Made by a program: the position numbers and the translations under genes. Under the pieces are notes generated by a model. That model was not told where the DNA came from, searched no databases, and saw only the letters and a program-made list of their open reading frames with translations. This document shows positions 27,908 through 36,812 of a stretch of DNA of 64,000 bases, one piece after another. The first letter of the stretch is position 1, and every line of letters begins with the position of its first letter. The DNA is from Pseudomonas fluorescens (GTDB taxonomy: Bacteria > Pseudomonadota > Gammaproteobacteria > Pseudomonadales > Pseudomonadaceae), in NCBI RefSeq assembly GCF_001307275.1, contig NZ_CP012831.1:4270501-4334500 (forward strand). The letters are read 5' to 3'.

Positions 27908-29298
27908 GTGACCCTTGCCTGACAAGCCGCCACTGTCCGGCGGTGTTGATCGCAGCGCCGGCCTCGGGACAAGGCAAGACCACCGTCACTGCGGCGCTGG
28001 CCCGGTTGCATCGCAACCAGGGACGCAAGGTGCGCGTCTTCAAGTGTGGCCCGGACTTCCTCGATCCGATGATCCTGGAGCGGGCCAGCGGCGCGCCGGT
28101 CTATCAATTGGACATGTGGATGGTCGGCGAGCAGGAAAGTCGCCGGCTGTTGTGGGAAGCCGCCGCCGAAGCGGACCTGATCCTGATCGAAGGGGTGATG
28201 GGACTGTTCGACGGCACCCCGTCCAGCGCCGACCTGGCGCGGCATTTTGGCGTACCGGTGCTGGCGGTGATCGACGGCACGGCCATGGCCCAGACCTTCG
28301 GTGCCTTGGCCCTGGGCCTGGCCCGTTATCAACCGGACCTGCCATTCGCCGGGGTCTTGGCCAACCGGGTCGGCACCTTGCGTCACGCGCAATTGCTCGA
28401 AGGCAGCCTGACCGAAGGCCTGCGCTGGTACGGCGCGCTGTCCCGGGAAACCGGCATCGAATTGCCCAGCCGTCATCTCGGGTTGGTCCAGGCCAGTGAA
28501 TTGAACGATCTCGACCTGCGCCTCGACGCGGCGGCCGATGCCTTGGCCAGTAGTTGCGAAGTGGCGCTGCCGCCGGCGGTGGAGTTCGCCGCGCCGCAGG
28601 TGATTGCCGTTGAGCCGTGGCTCGCCGGGGTGCGCATCGCCGTGGCCCGTGATGAAGCGTTCGCCTTCACCTATGGCGCAAGCCTTGATCTGCTGCGGGC
28701 CATGGGTGCGCAGTTGAGCTTTTTTTCACCAATCCATGACACCGAACTGCCTGAGGCGGACAGTCTTTATCTGCCTGGCGGTTATCCGGAGCTGCACCAC
28801 CTTGCGCTGGCTCGAAATAAGCCGATGCTGGCCGCGATCCGTGCCCACCACGCCGCCGATAAACCGTTACTCGCCGAATGCGGCGGCATGTTGTATCTGC
28901 TCGATTCATTGACCGATGTCGACGGCGTGCGCGCCGAACTGCTGGGTTTGCTGGCCGGCGATGCGCAGATGCAAAAGCGCCTGGCGGCCTTGGCATTGCA
29001 GTCGGTGGATTTGCCGGAAGGCAACCTGCGTGGGCACACCTATCATCATTCCCTGACCAGTACCGAGGTTGAACCGATTGCCCGTGGCCATAGCCCCAAT
29101 GGCGGGCGAGGGGCGGAGGCGGTTTTCCGGCAGGGGCGGATGACGGCTTCCTATGTGCACTTTTATTTTCCGTCCAATCCCAGGGCGATTGCCGGGCTGT
29201 TTGCGCCAGATCTTGAGGCCGCCTTCGCGAGCAAGCCCGCTCCCACATTTGATCACCTGAACCCTGTGGGAGCGAGCTTGCTCGCGAAAAGGCCATGA
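27904..29298 (+). CDS. cobB: Cobyrinate a,c-diamide synthase, with a REP-encoded C-terminal tail
   Basis: The 464-residue enzyme amidates the a and c side chains of (hydrogeno)cobyrinic acid with glutamine and ATP. The N-terminal synthetase domain has the P-loop ASGQGKTTVTAAL; the C-terminal class-I amidotransferase-like domain carries the Cys in LLAECGGMLYL near residue 327 and the His in SYVHFYFPSNP. It starts with GTG in a 4-base overlap with cobO. Oddly, the last ~25 codons lie within a REP element (29224-29289) and are unlikely to be ancestral; the family usually ends near IAGLFAP. The stop overlaps bluB as ATGA. Confidence 0.92.
   Translation: MSDPCLTSRHCPAVLIAAPASGQGKTTVTAALARLHRNQGRKVRVFKCGPDFLDPMILERASGAPVYQLDMWMVGEQESRRLLWEAAAEADLILIEGVMGLFDGTPSSADLARHFGVPVLAVIDGTAMAQTFGALALGLARYQPDLPFAGVLANRVGTLRHAQLLEGSLTEGLRWYGALSRETGIELPSRHLGLVQASELNDLDLRLDAAADALASSCEVALPPAVEFAAPQVIAVEPWLAGVRIAVARDEAFAFTYGASLDLLRAMGAQLSFFSPIHDTELPEADSLYLPGGYPELHHLALARNKPMLAAIRAHHAADKPLLAECGGMLYLLDSLTDVDGVRAELLGLLAGDAQMQKRLAALALQSVDLPEGNLRGHTYHHSLTSTEVEPIARGHSPNGGRGAEAVFRQGRMTASYVHFYFPSNPRAIAGLFAPDLEAAFASKPAPTFDHLNPVGASLLAKRP
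29224..29289. repeat. REPIN inside the 3' end of cobB
   Basis: Inverted arms TTCGCGAGCAAGCCCGCTCC and GTGGGAGCGAGCTTGCTCGC are separated by about 20 bases. Unlike the other REPs in the window, it lies within an open frame and supplies the last codons of cobB, ending six bases before the bluB start. Confidence 0.88.
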
Positions 29299-29945
29299 CC
29301 GACAACGCTTTCTCCCAGGCCGAACGCGATGCGGTCTACCGCGCCATCGCCGAGCGCCGCGACATGCGCCATTTCAGCGGCGGCACGGTAGAGCCGGCCC
29401 TGTTGCGCCGTCTGCTGGAAGCCGCGCACCAGGCCCCCAGCGTCGGCCTGATGCAACCGTGGCGATTCATCCGCATCAGCGACCGCGCCTTGCGTGGGCA
29501 GATCCGCCAACTGGTGGAACAAGAACGCATTCGCACCGCCGAAGCCCTGGGCGAGCGCAGCGATGAATTCATGAAGCTCAAGGTCGAAGGCATCGACGAC
29601 TGTGCCGAAGTGCTGGTGGCGGCGTTGATGGAGGATCGCGAGCGGCACATCTTCGGTCGTCGGACCTTGCCGGAAATGGACCTGGCCTCGCTGTCCTGCG
29701 CCATCCAGAACCTGTGGCTGGCCTCCCGCGCCGAAGGGCTGGGGATGGGCTGGGTGTCATTGTTCGAACCTCAGGCCCTGGCCAACCTGCTGGGCCTGCC
29801 CGCCGGGGCCAAGCCGCTGGCGATCCTTTGCCTGGGCCCGGTCGAAGGGTTTTACCCAGCGCCGATGCTCGCCCTGGAAGGTTGGGCGCAACCGCGTCCG
29901 CTCAATGAGCTGCTGTATGAAAACCGTTGGGGAGTGAGCCCATGA
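29295..29945 (+). CDS. bluB: 5,6-dimethylbenzimidazole synthase BluB
   Basis: The 216-residue protein of the flavin nitroreductase fold breaks down reduced FMN with oxygen to make dimethylbenzimidazole, the lower ligand of cobalamin. It starts FSQAERDAVYRAIAERRDMRHF; the family marks LEAAHQAPSVGLMQPWRFI and AEGLGMGWVSLF are present. It overlaps cobB and cobD by ATGA on both sides, which ties lower-ligand synthesis to the operon and implies aerobic cobalamin synthesis. Confidence 0.94.
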   Translation: MTDNAFSQAERDAVYRAIAERRDMRHFSGGTVEPALLRRLLEAAHQAPSVGLMQPWRFIRISDRALRGQIRQLVEQERIRTAEALGERSDEFMKLKVEGIDDCAEVLVAALMEDRERHIFGRRTLPEMDLASLSCAIQNLWLASRAEGLGMGWVSLFEPQALANLLGLPAGAKPLAILCLGPVEGFYPAPMLALEGWAQPRPLNELLYENRWGVSP

Positions 29946-30850
29946 GCGTGGCGTTGCTCAGTGCCGCTGCGGTGGCGCTGGATGCGCTGTTGGGCGAGCC
30001 TCGGCGCTGGCATCCGTTGGTGGCGTTCGGCGGCTTTGCCGATCGCATCGAACAGCGTTTCAACTCAGGCGGACGTGGCTGGCGCAGCCACGGGGTGACG
30101 GCTTGGGTGATCGCCGTGGTGCCGTTGACCTTGCTCGCCACGGCCCTGTCCTGGGCGCCGATGGTGGGCTGGTTGGTGGATATCCTGGCGTTGTACTGTG
30201 CCCTCGGCCTGCGCAGCCTCGGCGAGCATGTCGAACCGGTGGCGCGGGCACTGCGCAGCGGTGATCTGGAGCAGGCGCGCCAGCGCGTCGGCTACCTGGT
30301 CAGTCGCGAGACGGCTGAACTGGATGAAACCGCCGTGGCCCGCGCCGCCACCGAGTCGGTGCTGGAAAACGGCAGCGACGCGGTGTTCGCCGCGTTGTTC
30401 TGGTTCGCCGTGGCCGGCGCGCCCGGGGTGGTGCTGTACCGCCTGAGCAATACCCTCGACGCCATGTGGGGCTATCGCAACGAACGCTTCGAGCGCTTCG
30501 GCTGGGCAGCGGCCAAGATCGACGATGTGCTCAACTACATTCCGGCGCGCCTGGTGGCGTTGACCTACGCGCTGCTCGGCCAGACCCGCCTGGCGTTCAA
30601 GTGCTGGCGCAGCCAGGGCCCGACCTGGGACAGCCCCAACGCCGGGCCGGTGATGGCCGCCGGGGCCGGAGCGCTCGGTGTCGAGTTGGGCGGGGCGGCG
30701 GTTTACCACGGCGAACTGCACCAACGTCCGCCCTTGGGCGAAGGCGTACCGGCGAGTGCCGATTCCATTGATCGCGGCTGGCAATTGGTCCAGCGCGGGG
30801 TATGGTTGTGGTTGCTGATTCTCTGCCTGGGAGCTGAGTTCTATGCTTGA
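29942..30850 (+). CDS. cobD: Adenosylcobinamide-phosphate synthase (CbiB/CobD)
   Basis: The 302-residue membrane enzyme joins aminopropanol (or its phosphate) to adenosylcobyric acid. The N-terminal motif LDALLGEPRRWHPLVAFG is diagnostic, and RLSNTLDAMWGYRNERFERFGWAAAKIDD lies at about 168-196. Several hydrophobic helices are present. Here cobD follows the P. denitrificans naming (CbiB in Salmonella). It overlaps bluB by ATGA and cobC by 8 bases. Confidence 0.93.
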   Translation: MSVALLSAAAVALDALLGEPRRWHPLVAFGGFADRIEQRFNSGGRGWRSHGVTAWVIAVVPLTLLATALSWAPMVGWLVDILALYCALGLRSLGEHVEPVARALRSGDLEQARQRVGYLVSRETAELDETAVARAATESVLENGSDAVFAALFWFAVAGAPGVVLYRLSNTLDAMWGYRNERFERFGWAAAKIDDVLNYIPARLVALTYALLGQTRLAFKCWRSQGPTWDSPNAGPVMAAGAGALGVELGGAAVYHGELHQRPPLGEGVPASADSIDRGWQLVQRGVWLWLLILCLGAEFYA

Positions 30851-31835
30851 GCACGGCGGACGCTTGCGCAACGCGGCCCGGCAATACGGCATTGCCGAGG
30901 CCGATTGGCTCGACTTGTCCAGCGGCCTCGCGCCTTGGCCGTTCGACGTTCCGGCGATTCCCACGCGGGCTTGGGCGCGCCTGCCGGAAACCGATGACGG
31001 CTTGGAGCAGGCCGCCTGCGATTACTACGGTGCGTTGGATGTGCTGCCGGTGGCCGGTTCGCAGATGGCCATCCAGCTGTTGCCGCGCCTGCGTCGCAGC
31101 GGCAAGGTTGGCGTCTTGTCGCCGTGTTACGCCGAGCACGCCGAAGCCTGGCGCCGCAGCGGCTATATCGTGCGCGAAGTGCTGGAAGCGGAAGTGGATT
31201 TCTTCCTCGACAGCCTCGATGTGCTGGTGGTGGTCAATCCGAACAACCCCACGGGCCTGAGCCTGGCGCCCGAGCGTTTGCTGGATTGGCATGCCCGCCT
31301 GGCCCAGCGCGGTGGCTGGTTGGTGGTGGATGAAGCGTTCATGGACGTCACACCGGCGCTGAGCCTGGCGGCGTACACCCATCTGGTCGGGCTGATCGTC
31401 CTGCGTTCGTTCGGCAAGTTCTTTGGCCTGGCCGGGGTTCGCCTGGGCTTTGTATTGGCCGAACGCCGCTTGCTCAAGTTGCTTGCCGAACAAGTCGGGC
31501 CGTGGGCGGTCAGCGGGCCGACCCGGGTGCTGGGCCAGGCGTGCCTGCTGGATAGCGATGCCCACGCAGCCCAGCGCCAACGCTGCGAAGCCACCAGCCA
31601 ACGCCTGGCGCTGTTGCTCGAACGCCACGGCTTCAAGCCGCAGGGCGGCTGCGGATTGTTCCAATGGCTGATCACCGAACACGCCCAGGGGCTTCACGAT
31701 TTCATGGCCCATCGCGGCATTCTCCTGCGCCTGTTCGTGAACACCAGCAGCCTGCGTTTCGGGCTGCCGGCCGACGACAGCGAATTCCTGCGCCTCGAAC
31801 AAGCCTTTGAAGCCTACGCCAAGGACACCCCATGA
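30843..31835 (+). CDS. cobC: Threonine-phosphate decarboxylase
   Basis: The 330-residue PLP enzyme of the class-I/II aminotransferase fold makes aminopropanol phosphate from threonine phosphate (called CobD in Salmonella). It begins EHGGRLRNAARQYG and has the NPNNPTG motif near residue 137, DEAF near 163, and the PLP lysine in LRSFGKFFGLAGVRLGF near 192. It overlaps both neighbours in the operon. Confidence 0.92.
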   Translation: MLEHGGRLRNAARQYGIAEADWLDLSSGLAPWPFDVPAIPTRAWARLPETDDGLEQAACDYYGALDVLPVAGSQMAIQLLPRLRRSGKVGVLSPCYAEHAEAWRRSGYIVREVLEAEVDFFLDSLDVLVVVNPNNPTGLSLAPERLLDWHARLAQRGGWLVVDEAFMDVTPALSLAAYTHLVGLIVLRSFGKFFGLAGVRLGFVLAERRLLKLLAEQVGPWAVSGPTRVLGQACLLDSDAHAAQRQRCEATSQRLALLLERHGFKPQGGCGLFQWLITEHAQGLHDFMAHRGILLRLFVNTSSLRFGLPADDSEFLRLEQAFEAYAKDTP

Positions 31836-33283
31836 CCACAGTGATGGTGCAGGGCACCACCTCCGATGCCGGCAAAAGTACCCTGGTCACGGCCTTGTGC
31901 CGCTGGGTCAGGCGCCAGGGCGTGGGCGTGGTGCCGTTCAAGCCGCAGAACATGGCCCTCAACAGCGCCGTGACCGCTGACGGCGGCGAAATCGGTCGGG
32001 CTCAGGCGGTGCAGGCCCAGGCCGCCGGTCTCGAACCGCACACCGACATGAACCCGGTGCTGCTCAAGCCCAACAGCGACACTGGCGCCCAGGTGATCAT
32101 CCATGGTCGTGCCGTCACCACCATGAACGCCGTGGCTTATCACGATTACAAAGCCATCGCGATGCAAGCGGTGCTGGCCTCCCACGCGCGCTTGAGCGCG
32201 GCTTATGCGGTGGTGATGGTGGAAGGCGCCGGCTCGCCGGCGGAGATCAACCTGCGCGCCGGTGACATCGCCAACATGGGCTTTGCCGAGGCGGTGGACT
32301 GCCCGGTGCTGCTGATCGCCGATATCAATCGCGGCGGGGTGTTCGCCCATCTGGTCGGCACGCTGGAATTGCTTTCCCCCAGCGAGCAGGCGCGGGTAAA
32401 GGGCTTCATCATCAACCGTTTTCGTGGCGACATCGCCTTGCTGCAACCGGGCCTGGACTGGCTGGAGGCGCGCACCGGCAAACCGGTGATCGGCGTGTTG
32501 CCGTACGTCATGGATCTGCACCTGGAAGCCGAGGATGGCCTCGATCAGCGCCAGATCGACAAGGCCGAACACGTGCTGAAAGTGGTGGTGCCGGTCTTGC
32601 CGCGCATCAGCAACCACACCGATTTCGATCCGTTGCGCCTGCACCCACAGGTCGACCTGCAATTCGTCGGCCCCGGCCAGCCCATCCCGCCGGCCGACCT
32701 GATCATCCTGCCCGGCTCGAAAAGCGTGCGCAGCGACCTGGCCTACCTGCGAGCCAACGGTTGGGAGACGGCGATCCATCGTCACCTGCGCTACGGCGGC
32801 AAATTGCTGGGCATCTGCGGCGGTTTGCAGATGCTTGGCCAGCAGGTTCACGACCCCTTGGGGCTGGAAGGCGCGGCGGGCTCCAGTGCCGGTCTGGGCC
32901 TGCTGGATTTCGAAACGACCCTGGAACATGAGAAGCAACTGCGCAATGTGCGTGGGCGACTGGCCTTGGAAGCGGCCGAGGTCAGCGGCTATGAGATCCA
33001 CGCGGGCGTGACCACCGGCCCGGCCTTGGAAAATGCTGCGGTGCACCTGGAAGACGGCCGTTGCGACGGCGCCCAGAGCCTCGACGCACAGGTGTTCGGC
33101 ACCTACCTGCACGGGCTGTTCGAGTCGCCCCAGGCCAGCAGCGCGTTGTTGCGTTGGGCGGGGTTGGCGGATGTGCAAACGGTGGATTACCACGGCTTGC
33201 GCGAGCGGGACATCGAGCGGTTGGCGGATCTGGTGGAGCGGCATCTGGATACTGGATTGTTGCGTGAGCTTTGTGGGATTTAG
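31832..33283 (+). CDS. cobQ: Cobyric acid synthase CobQ
   Basis: The 483-residue enzyme amidates the b, d, e and g side chains of adenosylcobyrinic acid a,c-diamide. The N-terminal ATP motif GTTSDAGKSTLVTAL is at 9-23. The C-terminal glutamine amidotransferase domain has the Cys in LLGICGGLQMLG near 330 and the late His in GTYLHGLFES. It overlaps cobC by ATGA. A REPIN lies just after its stop, and the operon resumes 150 bases later with cobP. Confidence 0.95.
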   Translation: MTTVMVQGTTSDAGKSTLVTALCRWVRRQGVGVVPFKPQNMALNSAVTADGGEIGRAQAVQAQAAGLEPHTDMNPVLLKPNSDTGAQVIIHGRAVTTMNAVAYHDYKAIAMQAVLASHARLSAAYAVVMVEGAGSPAEINLRAGDIANMGFAEAVDCPVLLIADINRGGVFAHLVGTLELLSPSEQARVKGFIINRFRGDIALLQPGLDWLEARTGKPVIGVLPYVMDLHLEAEDGLDQRQIDKAEHVLKVVVPVLPRISNHTDFDPLRLHPQVDLQFVGPGQPIPPADLIILPGSKSVRSDLAYLRANGWETAIHRHLRYGGKLLGICGGLQMLGQQVHDPLGLEGAAGSSAGLGLLDFETTLEHEKQLRNVRGRLALEAAEVSGYEIHAGVTTGPALENAAVHLEDGRCDGAQSLDAQVFGTYLHGLFESPQASSALLRWAGLADVQTVDYHGLRERDIERLADLVERHLDTGLLRELCGI

Positions 33284-33299
33284 GGTCGCTGGGGTGGCC

Positions 33300-33398
33300 T
33301 CATCGCGAGCAAGCTCGCTCCCACATTGGATCGCTGATGAGCACAGAATTTATGTACACCCCAGATCAACTGTGGGAGCGAGCTTGCTCGCGATGGCG
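33300..33398. repeat. REPIN between cobQ and cobP
   Basis: Inverted arms (CATCGCGAGCAAGCTCGCTC and GTGGGAGCGAGCTTGCTCGC) lie about 45 bases apart, inside the cobalamin operon. It is the only sizeable gap (151 bases) in that gene run. Confidence 0.87.
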
Positions 33399-33434
33399 CC
33401 AGTCGCCACACCGCCAAATAAAGGTTAATGACCC

Positions 33435-33956
33435 ATGCTGCAACTGATCCTCGGCGGCGCCCGCTCCGGTAAGAGTCGCCTGGCTGAAAAACTCGCGGCG
33501 GACACCCGTTTGCCAGTGACCTACATCGCCACCAGCCAACCCCTGGACGGTGAGATGAACCAGCGCATCGCCCAGCATCGCGCCCGGCGGCCAGCCGAAT
33601 GGGCGCTGGTGGAGGAGCCCCTGGCCCTGGCCCGGGTGCTGCGGGAAAACGCCGCCCCCGGACAATGCCTGCTGGTGGATTGCCTGACCCTGTGGCTGAC
33701 CAACCTGTTGATGCTCGAGGCTCCCGAGCAATTGAACGCCGAGCGCGAAGCACTGCTGGACAGCCTGGCCGCGCTGCCCGGGGAGATCATTTTTGTCAGC
33801 AACGAGACCGGCATGGGCGTCGTGCCGCTGGGCGAGCTGACCCGCCGTTACGTCGATGAAGCCGGTTGGCTGCATCAAGCCTTGGCCGAACGTTGTCAGC
33901 GCGTCGTGCTGACCGTCGCTGGCCTGCCCCTGACTCTCAAAGGTACTGCGTTATGA
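33435..33956 (+). CDS. cobP: Adenosylcobinamide kinase / phosphate guanylyltransferase
   Basis: The 173-residue bifunctional enzyme (CobU in Salmonella) phosphorylates adenosylcobinamide and activates it with GTP. The P-loop GGARSGKSRLAE is at 6-17, and VTYIATSQPLDGEM and RPAEWALVEEP (about 53-63) are family marks. LLVDCLTLWLTNLL is the Walker-B-like strand. Its stop overlaps the cobU start by ATGA. Confidence 0.94.
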   Translation: MLQLILGGARSGKSRLAEKLAADTRLPVTYIATSQPLDGEMNQRIAQHRARRPAEWALVEEPLALARVLRENAAPGQCLLVDCLTLWLTNLLMLEAPEQLNAEREALLDSLAALPGEIIFVSNETGMGVVPLGELTRRYVDEAGWLHQALAERCQRVVLTVAGLPLTLKGTAL

Positions 33957-35008
33957 ATCATCGCTGGTGGCTGGAACCGTGCAAGCCCGTCGATACCCAA
34001 GTGCTGGAACTGGCCGCGGCCCGTCAGCAACAACTGACCAAGCCGGCCGGTTCCCTGGGGCGGCTGGAATCGGTGGCGGTGCAACTGGCGGGTCTGCAAG
34101 GGCAGCTCAAACCGAGCCTGGAGCGGTTGTGGATTGCGATTTTTGCCGGCGACCATGGCGTGGTCGCAGAAGGCGTATCGGCCTATCCCCAAGAGGTCAC
34201 CGGGCAAATGCTGCTCAACTTCGTCAGCGGCGGCGCGGCCATCAGCGTCCTGGCGCGGCAACTGGGCGCGTCCCTGGAAGTGGTCGACCTGGGCACCGTC
34301 ACGCCTGCGCTGGACCTGCCCGGTGTGCGACACCTGAACCTCGGGCCGGGCACGGCGAATTTCGCCCAGGGCACGGCAATGACGGTGAAACAGGGCGAGC
34401 AAGCCTTGCACGCCGGGCGCGACAGTGTGCTGCGTGCCGTCGCGGCCGGCACGCAATTGTTCATCGGCGGCGAGATGGGCATCGGCAACACCACCGCCGC
34501 CAGCGCCCTGGCCTGCGCCTTGCTCGACTGCCCGGTGGCGCATCTGGTCGGGCCGGGCACGGGGTTGGACGCCGCGGGTGTCAGCCGCAAGGCCCAGGTG
34601 ATCGAACGGGCGCTGGCGTTGCACGCTGCCCAGGGTAACGACCCGTTGCAGACCCTGTTCAACCTCGGCGGTTTTGAAATCGCCGCGTTGGTCGGCGCAT
34701 ACCTGGCCTGTGCCCAGCAGGGCGTCGCCGTGCTGGTGGACGGATTCATCTGTAGCGTCGCGGCCCTGGTGGCGGTGCGCCTCAATCCGGCGTGCCGGCC
34801 GTGGTTGCTGTTCGGCCATCGCGGCGCCGAACCGGGCCATCTCCACGTGCTGGAAACCCTCGGTGCCGAACCGCTGCTGGATCTCGGCCTGCGCCTGGGC
34901 GAGGGCAGTGGCGCGGCGTTGGCGGTGCCGCTGTTGCGCCTGGCGTGTGACCTGCACGGGCAGATGGCGACGTTTGCCGAAGCGGCCGTGGCGGACCGCC
35001 CGGCATGA
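33953..35008 (+). CDS. cobU: Nicotinate-nucleotide-dimethylbenzimidazole phosphoribosyltransferase
   Basis: The 351-residue enzyme (CobT in Salmonella) makes alpha-ribazole phosphate from nicotinate mononucleotide and the DMB produced by BluB. Family marks include LTKPAGSLGRLE near 26, IFAGDHGVVAEGVSAYPQEVT near 62, GEMGIGNTTAASAL near 173 and a C-terminal GLRLGEGSGAALAVPLLR-type segment with the expected glutamate. ATG 33953 overlaps the cobP stop. Confidence 0.95.
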   Translation: MNHRWWLEPCKPVDTQVLELAAARQQQLTKPAGSLGRLESVAVQLAGLQGQLKPSLERLWIAIFAGDHGVVAEGVSAYPQEVTGQMLLNFVSGGAAISVLARQLGASLEVVDLGTVTPALDLPGVRHLNLGPGTANFAQGTAMTVKQGEQALHAGRDSVLRAVAAGTQLFIGGEMGIGNTTAASALACALLDCPVAHLVGPGTGLDAAGVSRKAQVIERALALHAAQGNDPLQTLFNLGGFEIAALVGAYLACAQQGVAVLVDGFICSVAALVAVRLNPACRPWLLFGHRGAEPGHLHVLETLGAEPLLDLGLRLGEGSGAALAVPLLRLACDLHGQMATFAEAAVADRPA

Positions 35009-35580
35009 CCTTGCGCCTGGATCTGCTGCGTCACGGCGAAACCGAATTGGGCGGCGGCTTGCGCGGCAGCCTCGACGATGCCTTGACGGCCAGGGGCTGG
35101 GAGCAGATGCACACCGCCGTCGCTCAAGGCGGACCCTGGGATCGCCTGGTCAGCTCACCCTTGCAGCGCTGCGCCCGTTTCGCCGAGCAACTCGGCGCCC
35201 GGCTCAACGTGCCGGTGCACTTGGACAAAGACCTGCAAGAGCTGCATTTTGGCGCCTGGGAAGGTCGCAGCGCAGCGGCGTTGATGGACACTGACGCCGA
35301 GGCACTGGGCCAGTTCTGGGCCGATCCCTATGCCTTCACGCCCCCCGAAGGCGAGCCGGTGCAGGCGTTTGCCAACCGCGTCCTGGCGGCGGTCGAGCGT
35401 CTGCACGCGGCCTATGCCGGTCAGCGGGTCTTGCTGGTCAGCCATGGCGGCGTGATGCGCCTGCTGCTGGCCCAAGCCCGCGGCCTGCCTCGCGAGCAAC
35501 TGCTCAATGTCGAAGTCGGTCATGGCGCGCTGTTTTCCCTGACAGTGTCGGCAGGTTCAGTGCTCGAAGAGGCGAATTGA
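35005..35580 (+). CDS. Alpha-ribazole phosphatase-like histidine phosphatase
   Basis: The 191-residue protein of the histidine phosphatase branch has the catalytic RHGE motif at 9-12 (DLLRHGETE), SSPLQRC near 50 and the second catalytic His in LLVSHGGVMRLL near 148. In this operon it probably dephosphorylates alpha-ribazole phosphate or the final cobalamin phosphate, as Salmonella CobC does. Overlaps on both sides (ATGA with cobU, and two bases before cobV) support the pathway role. The name cobC is avoided because the P. denitrificans-style cobC lies in the same operon. Confidence 0.9.
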   Translation: MTLRLDLLRHGETELGGGLRGSLDDALTARGWEQMHTAVAQGGPWDRLVSSPLQRCARFAEQLGARLNVPVHLDKDLQELHFGAWEGRSAAALMDTDAEALGQFWADPYAFTPPEGEPVQAFANRVLAAVERLHAAYAGQRVLLVSHGGVMRLLLAQARGLPREQLLNVEVGHGALFSLTVSAGSVLEEAN

Positions 35581-35582
35581 CG

Positions 35583-36314
35583 ATGTTGCCCTTCTGGATC
35601 GCCCTGCAATTTCTCAGCAGCCTGCCGGTTCGCCTGCCCGGCATGCCCGAGCCCGAACAGTTGGGCCGTTCGCTGTTGTTCTATCCGCTGGTGGGGCTGG
35701 TGTTCGGCGGGCTGTTATGGACGTTGGATGGGTTATTGCTCGGCACGCCGTTGCTGCTGCATGCCGCGCTGGTGCTGATGGCGTGGGTGCTGCTCAGTGG
35801 CGGGTTGCACCTGGATGGCCTGGCCGACAGCGCCGATGCGTGGCTCGGCGGTTTCGGCGATCGCGAACGGACGTTGCTGATCATGAAGGATCCGCGCAGC
35901 GGGCCGATTGCCGTCGTGACGTTGGTGGTGGTGTTGCTGCTCAAATGGACAGCGCTGGTGGCGTTGATCGAACAGGAGCAGGCCTTGGCGTTGCTCATCG
36001 TGCCGATGCTGGGGCGGGGCGCATTGCTGGGGTTGTTCCTGACGACGCCGTATGTGCGTGCCGGTGGATTGGGGCAGGCGCTCGCCGATCACCTGCCGCG
36101 CCGCTCGGGCTGGCAGGTGTTGTCGGCCTGTGCGCTGGGTTGCCTGCTGCTGTTGGGCTGGGCCGGGCTGTGGACGTTGGTGGTGGCCACGCTGGTCTTC
36201 ATCGGATTGCGACGGATGATGCTGCGCAGGCTGCAAGGCTGCACCGGGGATACGGCGGGCGCCTTGCTGGAACTGCTGGAAACCGCCGTTCTGGTCGCGC
36301 TGGCGTTGCGTTGA
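35583..36314 (+). CDS. cobV: Adenosylcobinamide-GDP ribazoletransferase (cobalamin synthase)
   Basis: The 243-residue membrane enzyme (CobS in Salmonella) joins adenosylcobinamide-GDP with alpha-ribazole, the last assembly step. The motif SGGLHLDGLADSADAWLGGFGDRERTLLIMKDPRSG at about 74-108 is diagnostic, with its acidic metal-binding residues. Most of the rest is hydrophobic helices. ATG 35583 lies two bases after the preceding stop. It is the last gene of the operon. Confidence 0.95.
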   Translation: MLPFWIALQFLSSLPVRLPGMPEPEQLGRSLLFYPLVGLVFGGLLWTLDGLLLGTPLLLHAALVLMAWVLLSGGLHLDGLADSADAWLGGFGDRERTLLIMKDPRSGPIAVVTLVVVLLLKWTALVALIEQEQALALLIVPMLGRGALLGLFLTTPYVRAGGLGQALADHLPRRSGWQVLSACALGCLLLLGWAGLWTLVVATLVFIGLRRMMLRRLQGCTGDTAGALLELLETAVLVALALR

Positions 36315-36367
36315 AGCCGGATCTTGTCGACGGCGCAGTGTTCATTTAAGTTTGCATTCACTTAGTC

Positions 36368-36383
36368 GCGGGTATATACACGC
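36368..36383. promoter_or_regulatory. MarR operator-like palindrome upstream of marR
   Basis: GCGGGTATATACACGC contains the near-palindrome GGGTATATACAC. The same core recurs at 36813-36828 before the MFS gene. TATATA inside it (36373-36378) could be the marR -10 box, so binding would block transcription. It ends 3 bases before the marR ATG. Confidence 0.65.
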
Positions 36384-36386
36384 ATC

Positions 36387-36791
36387 ATGCTTCCTTCCCA
36401 ATGTCTGTGCATCAATCTGCGTCGTGCCGCACGTGGCGTCAGCAGGTATTACGACGGCGCCCTCGACGGCTTCGGGATCAACGTTGCCCAGTATTCTTTG
36501 CTGAGCAACCTGGCGCGCCTGGACCAACCGAGTATTTCCTCCCTGGCCGAGGCCATGGGCCTGGACCGCAGCACCCTGGGACGCAACCTGCGGGTGCTGG
36601 AAGGCGAGGGGTTGGTGGCGCTGGCCGAGGGCGACGATCTGCGTAACCGTATCGTCGTGCTCACTGAAACGGGGCAGGCCCGGCTGGCGGCAGCGCTGCC
36701 GGCCTGGGAAGCGGCGCAACAGAAACTGATCGATAAGCTGGGCGCGGAAAAACGTGCGACCTTGCTGGCCTTGCTGGATGAACTGGCGTGA
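36387..36791 (+). CDS. MarR-family transcriptional repressor
   Basis: The 134-residue protein has a MarR winged-helix DNA-binding domain: QYSLLSNLARLDQPSISSLAEAMGLDRSTLGRNLRVLEGEGLV (about 37-79) with the wing EGDDLRNRIVVLTETG after it, flanked by helical dimerisation segments. It probably represses itself and the MFS gene just downstream, because both are preceded by the same palindrome. No ribosome-binding site precedes the ATG; the mRNA may be leaderless. The ligand is unknown. Confidence 0.88.
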   Translation: MLPSQCLCINLRRAARGVSRYYDGALDGFGINVAQYSLLSNLARLDQPSISSLAEAMGLDRSTLGRNLRVLEGEGLVALAEGDDLRNRIVVLTETGQARLAAALPAWEAAQQKLIDKLGAEKRATLLALLDELA

Positions 36792-36812
36792 AGCAGGTTC
36801 GTTCGATGATAA

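Noticed and set aside
31814..33244. A 476-residue open frame opposite cobQ
   Set aside because: Antisense to cobQ in a tightly packed operon; no recognisable domain.
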